A stretch of DNA of 64,000 nt. Origin: Dioscorea cayenensis subsp. rotundata (Eukaryota; Streptophyta; Magnoliopsida; Dioscoreales; Dioscoreaceae). Positions 1 through 12,602 of this stretch are shown here, piece by piece (position 1 is the stretch's first letter; each line of letters opens with the position of its first letter). The notes beneath the pieces were generated by a model that did no database searches, had not been told where the DNA came from, and saw only the letters and a program-made list of their open reading frames with translations. The stretch is from positions 434,001-498,000 of the forward strand of contig NC_052477.1 in the NCBI RefSeq assembly GCF_009730915.1. The letters are read 5' to 3'. The position numbers and the translations under genes were made by a program.

Positions 1-191
1 ATCTGTAGCAGCTACCAAGGATTTCACGAAATTGAGGCTTCTTTGAAAAGTTACTAAAATAATGCATGCCGCACTCTGCAAAGTTGCTATCATCCCACAT
101 ATGGAAAGTTTTGGTGCCACCATCCTTATCCTGTGATACACTTGAATGGAAAATGACATTGTCTTCAATGGTTACTGTTTTTGCATTGGAG
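1..191 (-). CDS. Partial exon of an unrecognised gene, cut by the window edge
   Basis: On the minus strand one frame stays open from about position 220 down to base 1. It reads like real protein: the stretch includes FHMWDDSNFAECGMHYF and ends in EILGSCYR at the window edge. An AG acceptor at 192-193 would start the exon at 191. Residue make-up (Trp, Cys, Met, Asp/Glu, Phe) differs from the low-complexity translations of the surrounding AT-rich DNA. No start codon is present, so this is an internal or 3' exon whose remainder lies outside the window. I do not recognise the family and assign no function. The exon boundary is an inference, and a decayed retroelement piece cannot be excluded. Confidence 0.4.
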
Positions 192-316
192 CTAGATGGA
201 AATCTTAAAGAGCATAGTACAATGATTTAAAAACAATATCAACCTTGAATGATGTTGTTTCTTTTATGTTTGTGTATGAATATATATATAAATATATATA
301 TAGATATTGTGTTTGT

Positions 317-347
<31 letters not shown>

Positions 348-2954
348 AGTGTGTGTATCAAATGATGAATGGTTTGATTCCATAGAACTAATTAATTAGC
401 TTATGGCAAAACTATAAGGACTACAAATGAAATGATGGTTTTCTTTGAAAGTCCTTCATTTATAATTAACAAGGAAAGGGACATGCATGGTGATTAATCG
501 CATTAAGTTAGTGGGGACTTTTGATTTCCTCTTTGTTCTTTGTCGGTGGAGAAGTACCAGGAAAAAAAAACAGAATATAATATTCCAGCAGTTACCAAGG
601 GCCATCTTTTGTAAGTTGTAATGTTGAGACTTAAAAATTAATCTTCACTGCAAGTGCAACACCTTCTAAATTAATATATACACATGCATATTTAATTACT
701 TCAATCAATTTCATCGATCGTATGTCATTGTATAAGTATTAATTCTTCATTTGTGACAGCTTTTAAACAATAACATACACCCCATGCAAGATGAACGTAA
801 CAGATATTTTGATATATCTGTTAATCTATATATGTGTGTGTATATGCATGTATATTTCAAGTTAGTCCAAAAAAAATGATTAGCTTTCATAATAATTGGT
901 CCTTTTAATTTCATGACTAAGTTTTGACGTCAACCTAGCTATATATATATATATATGTATATATATACTGGCTCATATATAAACCATGCTAGTTAAAGCT
1001 TTGAATGAATACGGAGAAATAGAGTGGTTTTATCAAAAATAAATAAATAAATAAAACAAAATAAAACTCTTTTTGTATATCATGAGCTATCTTACAAAAA
1101 GTTTAATTTTTTTTTCTTTTGTTATGTCCCATGGAGCCAAAAAGGCAAAGGGACCAATCTGATCTAAACTAAAAGATAATATTGACAAAAGGAATTTCTG
1201 ACAAAAAAAATACAAATTTATATTTAATTAATTACTTATATAATTTGCTTTGGAAGTGGTTCTTTTCTCAAAGGTAGCAGCGCATACTTGAAAAAAAAAA
1301 TGTATACCTTTGTTGGATAGTTTTTTGTAATCAATAATTGATTTGGTGGTTTATGGTGAAATTAAGAACTTAATTAGAAATTTTGTCATGGTTTAGGGAC
1401 AATGAATGAAGAGTTGAAAAGGGGCCCTCCTCAAAGCTGGAAACAGCATGGATTTGAGGTGCTTTTAGAAATCAAGTATTGTTTATGAGCATATATAGAC
1501 TACTACTCTTATTATTTGGTTTCACACTTTTGATTTAATCTAAAATTAATCAGGATCACATGAACTCAATCAAGCTTTTGTATAAATATATATACCCCTC
1601 CAATCATTCATTCATCTAAATGGAATTAACTACTATTTGATTTTTTTTATAATTCATATGTATATCATTGTTATTTATATAAAATTGGATAAATTATGTT
1701 TACCCAAAAAAACAAGCTTCTTGATTTATATCAATCATTCATCTAAGTGGAATCAACTACTATTTGATTATTTTATAATGCACATGTATATTGTTGTTAA
1801 TTATATAAAAAAAAAAACAAGTTTCATGATTTATATTATTACCTAAAAAGCAAGCTTCAAACCTAATTCTTCCTCTGAAGAATGGTTGTTCTCATAGTTT
1901 ATATAATAAAAATTCTTTTGATAGTTTGGATAATAACACAATTTTTTCGGATCATAAAAAAAATTATTTGAAAAACTTAAAATCTTACTTTAGATATCAC
2001 ATTTGTTTTAACATAACTATAAACTTTTTTGCGATTTGATGCATGTTATAAAGAACAACAATAAGGATGATAAACAACATGTATATTATGTTACCTATCA
2101 TTATATTTATTAAGACCATATTCAAGCTACTATTTTTAAGATTCATTAAAATAAAATAGCAAGTAAAGAAGTAACATATTAGTAGAAATGATAACAATAT
2201 AAGAGAAAATATCTAAATATCCACTATTAACAGAGGAAGACTGACACCGTAGTGACATCAAAAATTTGTCAAAAATGAACCATATCTTGTTTTTATCCAC
2301 TGTTTAAAATATTTTAAGAAAAAAAAACACAAGATTTCCCACAACAATCAAGCTTCCTTAAAAAAAAATAAAAATGAAATTAAAAAATAAAGTGAAAGAG
2401 TAACTGTCCCAACAGACATTAATTCCCCCAAAGTGAGAGAGAGCATGGTGAAGAAAAGGCACATGCAAGAGAAACCAAAGATATATATATATATATATAT
2501 ATTATATTTAATAAACTACTGCCCCCCCTTGAACTCCAATCAGAATTCACACCTACTAGACTTTTGATTGATGGTTTGAGGCCCCCTCCCTTCCTTCCCA
2601 TCCCTTTATCTGCTGCTTTTTGTAGCTCATCCCTCATCTTCATTCTCCATGCTCCATTCCCTCAGCTGAGTGTGCTCTTCTCACACCATCCTCAGCAATT
2701 GTTTCACTGCTCTGCTCTATTTCCTGATCATCTGTCTTCCTCCACTAATCCACTGTACTACTACTGCCCAATCTTTTTCTCCTACATTCTCTATTATCTT
2801 GTCCAAAGCCTAGTATTAAGACTAATTAATACTAGCTAGCTAGTTAAAATAACTAATTAGGCCCACTTCTTCTTATTTGTTATATAACATCTTCTTCTTA
2901 TCTTCTTCTTCTTCTTCTTCTTCTTCTTTTCTTGGGAGCAGTACTATTATTGAA
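192..2954. other. Spacer and promoter/5' UTR region upstream of the MYB gene
   Basis: AT-rich DNA without a convincing coding frame. It holds a (TG)n run at about 309-357, (AT)n runs near 940-967 and 2480-2502, and a (CTT)n tract at 2889-2934 directly before the MYB start. A TATATAA-like box lies near 2880. The CTT tract and TATA-like box fit a core promoter and short pyrimidine-rich leader, but the transcription start was not determined. Short open frames here are AT-rich and not credible. Confidence 0.6.
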
Positions 2955-4193
2955 ATGGGAAGACACTCCTGCTGTTACAAGCAAAAGCTAAGGAAAGGAC
3001 TTTGGTCTCCAGAAGAGGATGAGAAGCTCTTGAGGCATATATCCAAATATGGTCATGGCTGCTGGAGCTCTGTTCCCAAACTAGCTGGTACACCTATCTC
3101 TCTTTACACTTAGTCTACAACAACAACAACAACAACAACAACAATAATGCTAATAATTGCTTAAAAATATTCACATGAAAACTATTTCTTATTTTTAATT
3201 TGCAGGTCTTCAGCGTTGTGGGAAGAGCTGCAGATTGAGGTGGATAAACTACTTGAGACCTGATTTGAAAAGAGGTGCATTCTCACAGCAGGAGGAGAAC
3301 CTCATTATCGAACTCCATGCAGTCTTGGGCAACAGGTATCATTAAATTTATATATAACAATTCTGATTCACCCCAAACTTCTCTGCTGATAATAAACCTC
3401 TTTTTTTTTAAAAAAAAATATATATATATATTTTTATTGTCTTTCAATTCACAGGTGGTCTCAGATTGCTGCACAGTTGCCAGGAAGAACTGACAACGAA
3501 ATAAAAAACTTATGGAACTCATGCATAAAGAAAAAATTGAGGCAGAGAGGCATTGATCCCAATACACATAAACCACTCACTGAGGTGCATGAGGCTGGAG
3601 AAGATAAGGCCCCCCCTGACAACGTTGACCACCTTTCACCCAAGACAGCAGTTGAATCAGCTTCTAGTTTGATGCCAGTTATGAACTCAACAAGTACTTC
3701 AATGGGATATATTCCCATTGCTGCTGATTGTGGAAGCAGCAGCAATAGCAGCAGCAACAACAACAACAACAACAGTCAGACACTTATCTGGTTCAACCCA
3801 GAGTTGAACAGCAACTGCAACACAATGCTCTCCTCTACTTCCATGGGTCTGAAGCCAATCATTGACCTCCATCTAGAGAACACTAGCAGCAGTGGCAGCA
3901 CCCTTCCTTACTGGGAGGCTGGTAATCCAAGTAACAGCAGTGGAAGTACAGTAACTAATACAAATGGAATTGAGTTGCAGAGCAATGGGAATGGTTCCTT
4001 CTTTGACAACAGTTTCTGCCAGTGGGCTGACTTAGCACCTGCTAAACAAGTTCAGATCCAAATTGAAGCTGAACCCGAGGACCTCAAATGGTCAGAGTAC
4101 CTCCAAGGTTCCTTTTCAGTACCAGGAGCAACCATTCATCGCCAACAACCACCTTTGTACAGTGACATTAAGTCTGAGAACCACCAGCTTTGA
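2955..4193 (+). CDS. MYB86: R2R3-MYB transcription factor, MYB61/MYB86 clade
   Basis: Nuclear DNA-binding regulator. Three exons, 2955-3087, 3206-3335 and 3455-4193 (133, 130 and 739 bp), all bounded by GT-AG, encode 333 residues. The 133/130 bp first exons match the usual R2R3-MYB structure. The N-terminus begins [21 protein letters not shown]2 spans about residues 13-63 with [14 protein letters not shown] and LRWINYL; R3 (about 66-114) has the usual Phe for its first Trp (AFSQQEE), then GNRWSQIA and NEIKNLWNS. The linker ends in GIDPNTHKP, typical of the MYB86/55/61 group, whose characterised members act in secondary wall, lignin and carbon allocation. The C-terminal half is Ser/Asn-rich with an Asn run and ends with an acidic KWSEYLQG segment typical of this clade. 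The frame is intact. Which clade member it is remains uncertain. Confidence 0.92.
3118..3146. repeat. (ACA)n microsatellite in MYB intron 1
   Basis: An uninterrupted acaaca tract lies in the first intron, some 30 bases after the donor site. A related (AGC/AAC)n tract in exon 3 (about 3733-3775) encodes the Ser/Asn run, so length changes there would alter the protein without a frameshift. Confidence 0.85.
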
Positions 4194-6160
4194 GATTGAT
4201 GGCTTCAATACTTGGCACCAAAACCAGCTTTTGAACAGATTCAGACATATTTAGATACATCAACTCTTGATTGAACATATCTTCTCTGATTCTTGAAGGT
4301 GTGATGTGTCATAGAATTTTATTTTATTTTTTCTCTCTTTTCTTTACTATGTTGTTGTTATTATTATTATTATGATGTAAATAGGATTCTTATGCACTGT
4401 TGAAGCTCCATCAACCTTTTACTTATCTTCTTGAGAATTGAAGGGATGAGAAGCGCAGAATAAAGCTTGTTTACAATATCATCATGTTGGATTATTACCA
4501 TTACGAGTACAACACCTTTATTTTCTGAAGGCATATGCATGAATGAAGTCTGTCCATTTTTCTCTGGTTCACTCACTCATCTTTGACAACTGCATTAATT
4601 AATCTTCAGTCTGCATATTTTGTGCCAAAGTCATGAAATGGATAGAATTGAATTGAATTGGCTCTATGATATAGAAAAATCACATAAAAGAATAGCAACA
4701 GATAAATAAAAGGACCATCAAATCAAGTTCAAGTCATCCACAGAGAGTTGTAGCCAGCTACAGCTCTAGGGAAAGTGACCCGGCGTAAATTAATGGAAAA
4801 GCATATCAGTTTGTCTCTTCTAAGCAAAAGTAGAAGAACAGATGCGTGAGACACATGTCTATATGCATGTTTGTAACTTGTTAAGTGGTTTCAATTATGT
4901 AAGTCTTTGATATTTTAGAAGAGTCTGACAATGAAGTGCTTGCTCTGCTCTTTGTGTCATCATCCTCTAGAGTACATATACAGTAGTGGTGCCAAAAACT
5001 ACAAGGTACGAGCTATGAACACTCGAGAAGATAGAGGTCTTGTAGGACTCTAGGACCATCATCTATCAAGTCTATAACCTTGTATGTTGATTTTGTGTAC
5101 TTTTGTCATGTTCATTCGTTGATTAATTCTTATCCTTTCACAAGAAACTGTGGGCGATGGTGCTTTTGTGGGCACACACACACACACATTAGTCTACACA
5201 GACACAGAGAGAAAGAGGCCATTAATTTGGAGTTCATAGCTAGCTATAAAACCATGTCATCATGAAAGCAATGACTTTAACTTGTTAGGAGACAAAGTGA
5301 TTATAAAAGAAATTCATGAGACTTCATTTAAACTTTTCAAGTGCACCGACTAATTGATGATATATCTAGTTGAAATTATTAGGAAGGGGTGAGACAATAT
5401 CTTAAAGAGGACTTAAGTGAGCTTGTTGAGTCCTTGTAGGTTTATAATGAACATTGAAGAAAAAGGGATGCTAAAAACAAATGGGGTGGTCTGTGATCGA
5501 GTGCATATTTATGATCAAAATGGTTCTTAATTATGATCCATAATCATCAGTAAACAAAATACCATATAAATCAGAGGTTATGCCAGTACCTTTGGATGTT
5601 AAGAGAACCAAAATACTGATTTTTTTTTTAATTAGGAAAAACTATATGATACTTATTAATTGAAGATAATTTAACTGCTATTGACTTTTGATCAATTGCC
5701 ACCCAATATCATGTGTATAGTGTTTGTATATTTATTAAAGAGACGGGTTCAAGACTCAATTCAAGCATAATAGAGGTTATTGAGGTAATAATTCAACATA
5801 CATTAATGTTTTGTCTATTTTGTCAAAAGAAAAAAAGAATTTAATTACAAAACAGACAAACAAACTATAGATTTCAAACATCATATAATTGGGTCGATAT
5901 AAGAATCCAAATAAACTAATTCCAATTGGTCAAGTTAAGGACTTTCCATCTCACACCCCCGTAAGTAGGTCCTCACAAATAATTTGATCTCAACAATTAT
6001 AGTGTTGATCTATTTGTGTGCTTGAGTAGCTTCAAGCTTGAAAAATATTAAAATTTATTTTATAAAATTAAAAATCATTGAATCTTATGTAAGTGTTTTT
6101 AAAGTAAGTTGGGAACAAATTTTAAGCTTCTTCCAATGCCAAATAGATTTGAGATAAATT
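4194..6160. other. MYB 3' UTR and gene-free spacer
   Basis: The first few hundred bases probably form the MYB 3' UTR: T-rich, with a (TTA)n run near 4355-4372. Beyond that I see only AT-rich spacer with a short (CA)n at 5165-5178. No coding frame has credible composition. Confidence 0.6.
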
Positions 6161-6164
6161 TATT

Positions 6165-6990
6165 TATTTATTTATTTATTTTTTAATAAAACTGGATAAA
6201 AATACAAATTTATTATTTAAAAAGTACAACAACATGAAACCATACTATACATGAAAAGATAAAAAAATAATAAAAAAAAAGAACAAAAGGGGTTGGGATA
6301 GATTATTAGGAGAGAATAATATGCTTACAAACATCAAAACAAACTAAATAAATAAAAAAGAGAAATCAAAGATGCATCGGTGTTATGTTAAAAGTCCAAA
6401 TTTTAGTACTAGAAGGGTGGGGCCTCACTAGTAGTGAGGGCACTGTTTTTAGCACTAGAAGAGTTGTAACGGAAGTCAAATGAGCACCTAACAGTAGAAA
6501 CAAAATTACTAGTAAAACCTCTTTGTGAATCTTGAAATGAACATATGATTGATTTTAGTAATAATAGAAATAGGGGCAAGAGAATACTAGTTGAAAATAT
6601 GCTTATTTTTTTCGAACTAAATGTTCAGAGAATAGCTCTCACAATGAGGACTCCAGCCATCGCGATGTTGAGATTTCAAGTTGGCAAGCAAAGAGGCCCA
6701 TGTATTCGATATAGATTGAGGAAAAGTTTACTAGCCCAAAAATTTGGCCAAAAATGCCAATGAGTATTCTGAGCTCACATCTCATGAAGAAGTGATAAGT
6801 GGTACCCACAAATCTATGTCTAAGAACACATGTAAATGGTATTACATTTCCGCTTAGCCAATATTTTAAGGTAAAGATTTTATTATCTCATAACAACAGA
6901 TTGAATATTACCGGTTTATGTGGTAAGCCACTCTCCAAACAGAATTATAGAAAAGACATTTGAGACTACTATCGATGAGGAATTTTATAA
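6165..6990 (-). mobile_element. Decayed 5'-truncated LINE remnant
   Basis: On the plus strand the element begins with a T-rich tract and a degenerate form of the GGATAAACCAC box shared by other LINE tails here. Translating the minus strand around 6830-6600 with frame changes gives a weak match to the C-terminal Cys/His segment of the LINE at 44622-45790: Cys residues, a TTYHF-like block, an IFGQIFG block, then a decayed W-ErN-IF block. Many stops and indels show an old insertion. The outer right boundary is not defined. The call rests on visual similarity to better copies in the same window. Confidence 0.5.
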
Positions 6991-8709
6991 AAAGATATAT
7001 CTAAAAAAAGATAATTACTTGTTAAGGAGGCTGATTAATTTTTTATAAAGGATCAATTAATTTATAACATTATAAATTTGTCAAAAAAAAAATTTTTTTT
7101 TAAGTAAATAAACCCAATTCATTTAAACTAAAACTTTAGAGGATACCAAGGAACACAAAGTAGAGAAACACAAATAGAGTCCAATGAGATTGAAGACACT
7201 TAACAAACTTAACAAAAACAAACAACAATTATTACCTACTAACCAAAACACACAAAACCCTGATAGGAGCAAAACACAGAGGTATGTTAATATGAATAAC
7301 TTAATCCCATCCTCCTTTGTTCTTTAATATCCATTAAAATCTATCCGCCATCCAAAAACCTCATGCATATATTGACCAGGATGAGAACGGCCTGGAGGAT
7401 ATATGATTCAATAGTCATGGGCCAAGCCCAACTCTAGTTTTTTTATACCAGAAACAATATCGCTTCCTATTTCATTATTTACATGTTTCTACATAATAAT
7501 AAATTTCTCATGTTACAAACGTTTTCATATATACCGAGACAATCAAGATCAAGTGGTGATCATTTTGATTGAATTTTGATCCTTTGCTAGGCGTATCAAA
7601 TAATAACAATACTAAAAATTCATCAATATATATAGTCATAATAAACTAAGTCCAAACATTGGTCCCCCTTCTGAATTTTTGATTCTCACATACATCATTC
7701 ATACAAGCGCTAATAGACAATAATGACTTGATCATACAACTGACACAAAGGACATTTTATGCACATGGACCCATCTTTGATTGATGTATTTTAAGTGATC
7801 CATACCCAATTACACGTCTAAGATAGGGACACCAAGATTCTTAGAAATCCTAAAGTCATACAATATATCAATAAAGGCCATATATAAAAAATGCTCTTTT
7901 GTAGAGAGACATGAGTGGATGTTAACCTATGATCAAGCTGCACCATTTATTAGTTTTAGAAGAGCTCAACCAATTGAGTCTGCCATCATATGAATTTGTT
8001 TTATTGACTTTATTAATTATTCATCACATAAAATCTCTATATGTAAGTCCAAACCAATCCTCTCCACTAAACTGATCCAAATTTCACACTCTCCACATCC
8101 ATTCACTATCCCATGTAGGTCCTGCAATTAAATTGACCATTCAACAACCATAATCACTAGTGCATGATGTAGGTCCATGTGTAATTTGGAAAATATAATA
8201 TATAACTTAATCATGGTGATAAGGTTATCTATCTCATCTAATTAAAACGTTTAACCAAGAATATACATCCACGGATAATTAATGAGTTAAAGCTTGATAC
8301 ATAACTTTGCCATCCCGTGCCATAAAATTCCAAAGAATACATAACGCTTGGTTAGTCATTTTCCTCCGCACTCCTAATTAATACTCAAATGTACGGATGC
8401 ATTATTCATTTATTTGGTGGCCTAATTGAATTCTTAATCTATATATTATTATTATTAATAGAATATAAGTGTTTCAACATGAAAGTTTATTAAAAGACAT
8501 ATAGACACACACCAATTACAATGGTTTATTTTATCCTCGACGAGGATCTATTAACTTAAATAAGCATCACATAAAATAATAAAAAAATTTATTTACAGAC
8601 TCATAAAATTTATAAAAATTAAATAAAAATAATAAATTCTCTTACCAGGAAATTGATATAATTTCTCCTACGTACAAAAAAATCCACTTAAGAGTGATTT
8701 AAGTAGTGT
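6991..8709. other. AT-rich spacer, one possible LINE tail
   Basis: No coding frame. A T-tract followed by aagtaaataaacccaattc at about 7091-7120 weakly resembles the LINE 3' tail, with an A-rich stretch to about 7280 after it. A (TTA)n run lies near 8442-8459. Otherwise nothing recognisable. Confidence 0.45.
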
Positions 8710-8712
8710 TGA

Positions 8713-9080
8713 TTTTTTTTTTAAATAAAGTGGATAAACCACAATTTATTGAAAAAGAGGAACAAAATAGTACAAACTCAAAGCAGAACAAACTCAAACA
8801 ACGACAACTAAACAAGAAAGACTGGGTTGAAACCTCACCAGTAGTAAGGTTAACATCAAATAACCAAGAAAAAAAAACAGAGATAAGAAAGGAAAACTAG
8901 GTCGTGAAAAACAACTATCCTGAGTCAGCGCAGACTTTGGGCCAGCGAGAAAGATAAAGTGGACTACTCCTGATTCAAGTTAAGCCCAGTGTCGCCGGAG
9001 AGGCTTGCAACTCTTGTGCTCAAGAAGCTGAGTGAGCGTTTGATTCTCTGAAAGACTTCGGTGTTTACCTCCAGTCGATT
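8713..9080 (-). mobile_element. 5'-truncated LINE 3' end
   Basis: It starts with a T-tract at 8713 followed by aaataaagtggataaaccac, nearly identical to the 3' end of the larger LINE at 47646. Further in, a shared block (ggactactcctga, about 8961-8973) and a leucine-codon-rich stretch again match that copy (47883 onward). This supports descent from the same family, truncated about 370 bp from its 3' end. No clear target duplication was found. Open frames inside are A-rich by-products. Confidence 0.72.
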
Positions 9081-9816
9081 TTGAACAACCTTATTAACAA
9101 CTAACAACATCAATAATTATTATTCAAATTAATTATAACACCTAAATTTTAAACTCACTAGTTCGCAAACCTAGACACCTCAAATATTCTCCGTTTTATT
9201 TTTTGTTTGGCTTGCATGACACTTTCACATGAAAACATTAATAAGTCATTCATGCCATCATTTTCACTTTTAGTCCACTTGTAACACTGAATAAATTGTA
9301 ACACTTTTTCTCTCCTCATAATCTTAATATAATATTAATTATCCAAGTAACTAAAATCCAATTTGAGTATGAGATTGGTCAATTACAGTCAACAAGTTTA
9401 AGTCTTTAATTAACCTCACAGAATTAGGGTGACTTTTTACCTTTTAAGTGGACCCCACACGTGGGTGCTCAGTGCTCTTATGAGGTGCTAAATGAGGATA
9501 AGAACCAAAGTACATGGCCCACCGTGGCAACCCAAAAAGGACACGTTTTCTCTAGAAGTGGGCCCAAAGTGACATGGCCACACCCGTGTGTCGTTTCTAT
9601 GTCTGGCTGTTCTGTTCCTCTCTTTATCCACCGTTTATTTTACCTCGAGATGAACAAAACAATATATCAGTTTTTTTCTGCTAAAATTGGTAAATTGGAA
9701 GGGTATATTCGTCATTTTAAAACATTTTTATATAATTAAATAAGAGTAGTGAGAGAGGCCAACCAGAGTCACAGACACTGTGCTGTGCCTTTTCGGATTT
9801 CCGAGAGATAATTAAG
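9081..9816. other. Promoter region of the DUF1685 gene
   Basis: Spacer without coding frames. A cacgtg G-box core lies at about 9458-9463 and a second acacgtt-like motif near 9541. They lie some 350 and 270 bp before the start codon and could serve as bZIP/bHLH sites; this is inference from motif identity only. Confidence 0.4.
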
Positions 9817-10358
9817 ATGGCAACGGAGGAGGAGGAGACGATCCTGGCCGTCCATTCACCCACCGACGACTCCGACGGCGAGGATGACCACCTCTCAGCC
9901 AGACGGATGTCACAGCTCTCCATCGAGACTTCAGAGGGGGAGGTTGCTGACGGGGAGCTCTCCGACAATGATGATGTTCATGAGTCACCGTCGCCGGTCG
10001 TAGTGTTTGGGTCGCTCCCAGTGACTCCGGTGAGGAGGAGGAGAGGGAGGCGAGGGAAAGGGAGAGATGGGTGGGTGGAGAGGCAGTGGGAGAGACGGCG
10101 GAAGAGAGAGGAGGGAGAGTGTCGGCTGCTCGTCCGACGAAACGGACGGCCAGGATGCATTACCATGGATATTGATGAAGTGAAGGCTTGTCGGGAACTT
10201 GGGATCGAACTCCAGCCGTTGGATTGGACTGTCGGCTTCTCGGGATCTGCGCTGGATACAAGCAGCGGTGGAGATTCTCCTGTTCCTAACTGGAGGATCT
10301 CCAATCCAGGTACTCACTTGACTTACTAGTAATATGTTACGAGATGTAATCATACGAT

Positions 10359-10398
<40 letters not shown>

Positions 10399-10741
10399 TT
10401 ATATTTATCTTATCGTCGTAGTCATGGTACCTTGTCATGCATATATATATATATATATGAAATAATTATGCAGATCAAATATATTATTATGGGTGAATGA
10501 GGAGGACCAGAGCAGGCACACAAGTACGCATCAGTGGCTGGTGCTTTTAAACTTTTGATTTAATTTTTAGGCAACTAATTAAACCAGGAAGTTAATTTGT
10601 TGATGTAATGATGCATGATCAGTTTGTGATATATAGTATGTATGCTTTGATGCAGGTGATAATCCGGAGGACGTGAAGGCCAGGCTGAAGATGTGGGCAC
10701 ATGCTGTGGCACTGGCTTCATCAACCAGCTTCAGCGGATGA
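9817..10741 (+). CDS. DUF1685 family protein
   Basis: Two exons (9817-10309 and 10656-10741, GT-AG) encode 192 residues. The N-terminus is very acidic (EEEE and DDSDGEDD stretches), followed by an Arg/Lys-rich basic segment at about residues 73-103. The conserved region is C-terminal: DIDEVKACRELGIEL, then WRISNPGDNPEDVKARLKMW and AHAVALAS, the signature of plant DUF1685 proteins. The splice joins the two halves of the NPGD motif in frame, which confirms the exon boundaries. Family members are small and uncharacterised, so no biochemical role can be given. The acidic-basic layout suggests a soluble, possibly nuclear protein, but that is speculative. Exon 1 is GC-rich compared with its surroundings. 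The intron holds (TTA)n and (AT)n repeats. The hAT/Copia nest starts about 150 bp after the stop. Confidence 0.85.
10361..10396. repeat. (TTA)n microsatellite in the DUF1685 intron
   Basis: About a dozen tandem tta units, followed by an (AT)n run at 10440-10458. Likely length-polymorphic. Confidence 0.9.
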
Positions 10742-11090
10742 GAACCATTTCCATTTATCCCTTAATTTTGTACATTATATATATATATATATATATATAT
10801 GGTTAATTAGGTTGAGACTGTTGTAATTACAGTTTGAATTTTTTGAGTAAGCATTTTGGTTGTCTTGTAACCTGTGCATCTTTTGTTCTAATCAATGTTT
10901 TCGTAATCGGACCGGAAAATGAACCGGCCAAACAACTAGTCATGGATCAATCGGTTAAACCGAATAACCCGGTTTAGTTGAACCGGATGACGTAATATAT
11001 ATATTAATACAAGTATCAATTATCCAAGCTCACATGTATTTCATTATTTCAAGGGTAATTCAAACAAATGAAAATAACTACAACATGATA

Positions 11091-11889
11091 TCAAATAAAT
11101 AAAAACAAAATGGTAAAACAATAGACCAGGTGTTCCCATGATGTGTTACAATCGGCGGCATGGATCAGTTCTCCGAGTGCCAAGTACCCGTGCTCGCTCG
11201 GTGACTCCAGCAGCATGTCCAGCGCCGTCAAACCTGTATGGTTTCTTGCATTCACTTCTATCCCTTCTTTGTTTAATAGACTCTGTAAGAAAGCCATGAA
11301 TCCATGAACCAATTAAGCATCAATATAATTATATATATATACATAGAGTTGTCTTCTGGCTATAGCATGGTGTAAGATGGTGTTGCCTTTGTCATCTTGG
11401 AGATTCAAAAGCTCATTAAAATCATCATCAACCTCTAGCTTCTTCATTAAGAACTCAAGTGTCTCAAAGGAGTTGGACTGAACGGCGAGGTGGAGGATGC
11501 TTTAATTTTGGTATGTGAGTGCTGTTGTTGACTCTAGACATACCTTGAGAGTTCTTCCAAAATGTCAATCCTGGCTTCCATGGCTATGGTGTGGATTGGT
11601 AACTTCCATCTTTGTCTTTCAGAAAACAAAGATGAGAGCCAATCTTTATGATCAAAAGCTTAACTATTTCGAGGTGGCCATTAGATGAAGCCAAGTGCAG
11701 TGCTGAAAGACCTCTGGGGTTGAGCTCTAAAGCAAGATGAGGGTTCCTAATGATGAGCTCATTTGTTAAGTCAGTATATCCAAGTGAAGCTGTAATATGG
11801 AGTGGGTTGTGATCACTAGATGCAGGGATGCTGCTCAGGCTGTGAAGGAGGAGCTCTGAGGAGGCTGTGTCAAAACTCAAAAGAATCAA
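11091..11889 (-). pseudogene. Captured ankyrin-repeat gene fragments
   Basis: Read on the minus strand, 11889-11584 encodes ankyrin repeats with the typical NPLHITASLGYTDL and GLSALHLASSNGHLEIVKLL motifs. The next stretch (about 11583-11340) continues with LQDDKGNTILHHAIA but needs frame changes. After a probable intron, 11312-11091 encodes VNARNHTGLTALDMLLESPS, as in plant BDA1-like ankyrin proteins. Frameshifts and stops (for example soon after the DKDG motif near 11600) rule out an intact product. The remnant intron suggests capture from genomic DNA rather than a retrocopy. The sequence lies wholly inside the hAT terminal repeats, so it is best read as transposon-captured sequence. The donor gene is not in this window. 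Confidence 0.75.
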
Positions 11890-12017
11890 AAAGAACTTAA
11901 ACTTAAAAGTTTAAAAATAAAAAAAATTAGAACCGGGGTCAACCCGGCCGGTTCGGCGGGTTTGACCGAGTTTGACCGGGTCAACACCCGGTCAATGATT
12001 TATATTGAACCAGACCG

Positions 12018-12569
12018 TGTTAGGTAGCAAGCTGCTACTAGGTCCAACCCATGGTCAGATGGTTTTGTTGACTTGTCCAAGTCATTGTGCGTATTTTTGG
12101 GTTTTCACTAGAGGGCTCTTTAACACCCACTTCCCTTTCGTTTTTACCAAGGGGTGAAAGGAAAAGAAGAGGATCAGTTGGGCTGAAAAAGGGAGAACAA
12201 AAGAAAACAAGGAGAAGAAGAAGATTGACTCCTTGGAATGATGTTTTGATTGATTCATCTTCAAGGAGATTTGGTAAGCTCTTGCTAGAGTGTTCACCTG
12301 AGCATGTTTGCTCGCTTTGTTTTGTTTTTTTCTTCTTGTAATTGTGATCTTAAGTTAGGGCATCAACTTGAGATTGATTGTGTAATTTGTTCTCCCCTGC
12401 TTTTCAGTGAAAAATTGCTTGCCGATGCCCCGTGGTTTTTCCCTCGCTTTTGTAGGGGTTTCCACGTAAAAATCGAGTGTGTTTTCTTTTGCTTGTTTAC
12501 TTGGTTGTGAGTGTGTAACTTTCATTTTTCTCTAAGTGTGATCCGATCAGAATTGTTTTCTCCCCGTCA
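12018..12569 (+). repeat. 5' LTR of the Copia element
   Basis: 552 bp, TG...CA ends. It differs from the 3' LTR by roughly eight substitutions and by ten extra bases, every one of them a one- or two-base lengthening of a homopolymer or short repeat. Confidence 0.95.
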
Positions 12570-12570
12570 G

Positions 12571-12582
12571 TGGTATCAGAGC
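12571..12582 (+). other. Copia primer binding site
   Basis: TGGTATCAGAGC, one base after the LTR end, is complementary to the 3' end of plant initiator tRNA-Met and would prime minus-strand DNA synthesis. Confidence 0.95.
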
Positions 12583-12602
12583 TTTGGGTTCGAATAGAGG
12601 AA

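Noticed and set aside
8706-8900. 64-residue Lys/Gln-rich open frame
   Set aside because: It is the A-rich 3' UTR of a truncated LINE read on the opposite strand.
9461-9739. 92-residue open frame upstream of the DUF1685 gene
   Set aside because: Composition is unlike a conserved protein and it overlaps the likely promoter with G-box-like motifs.
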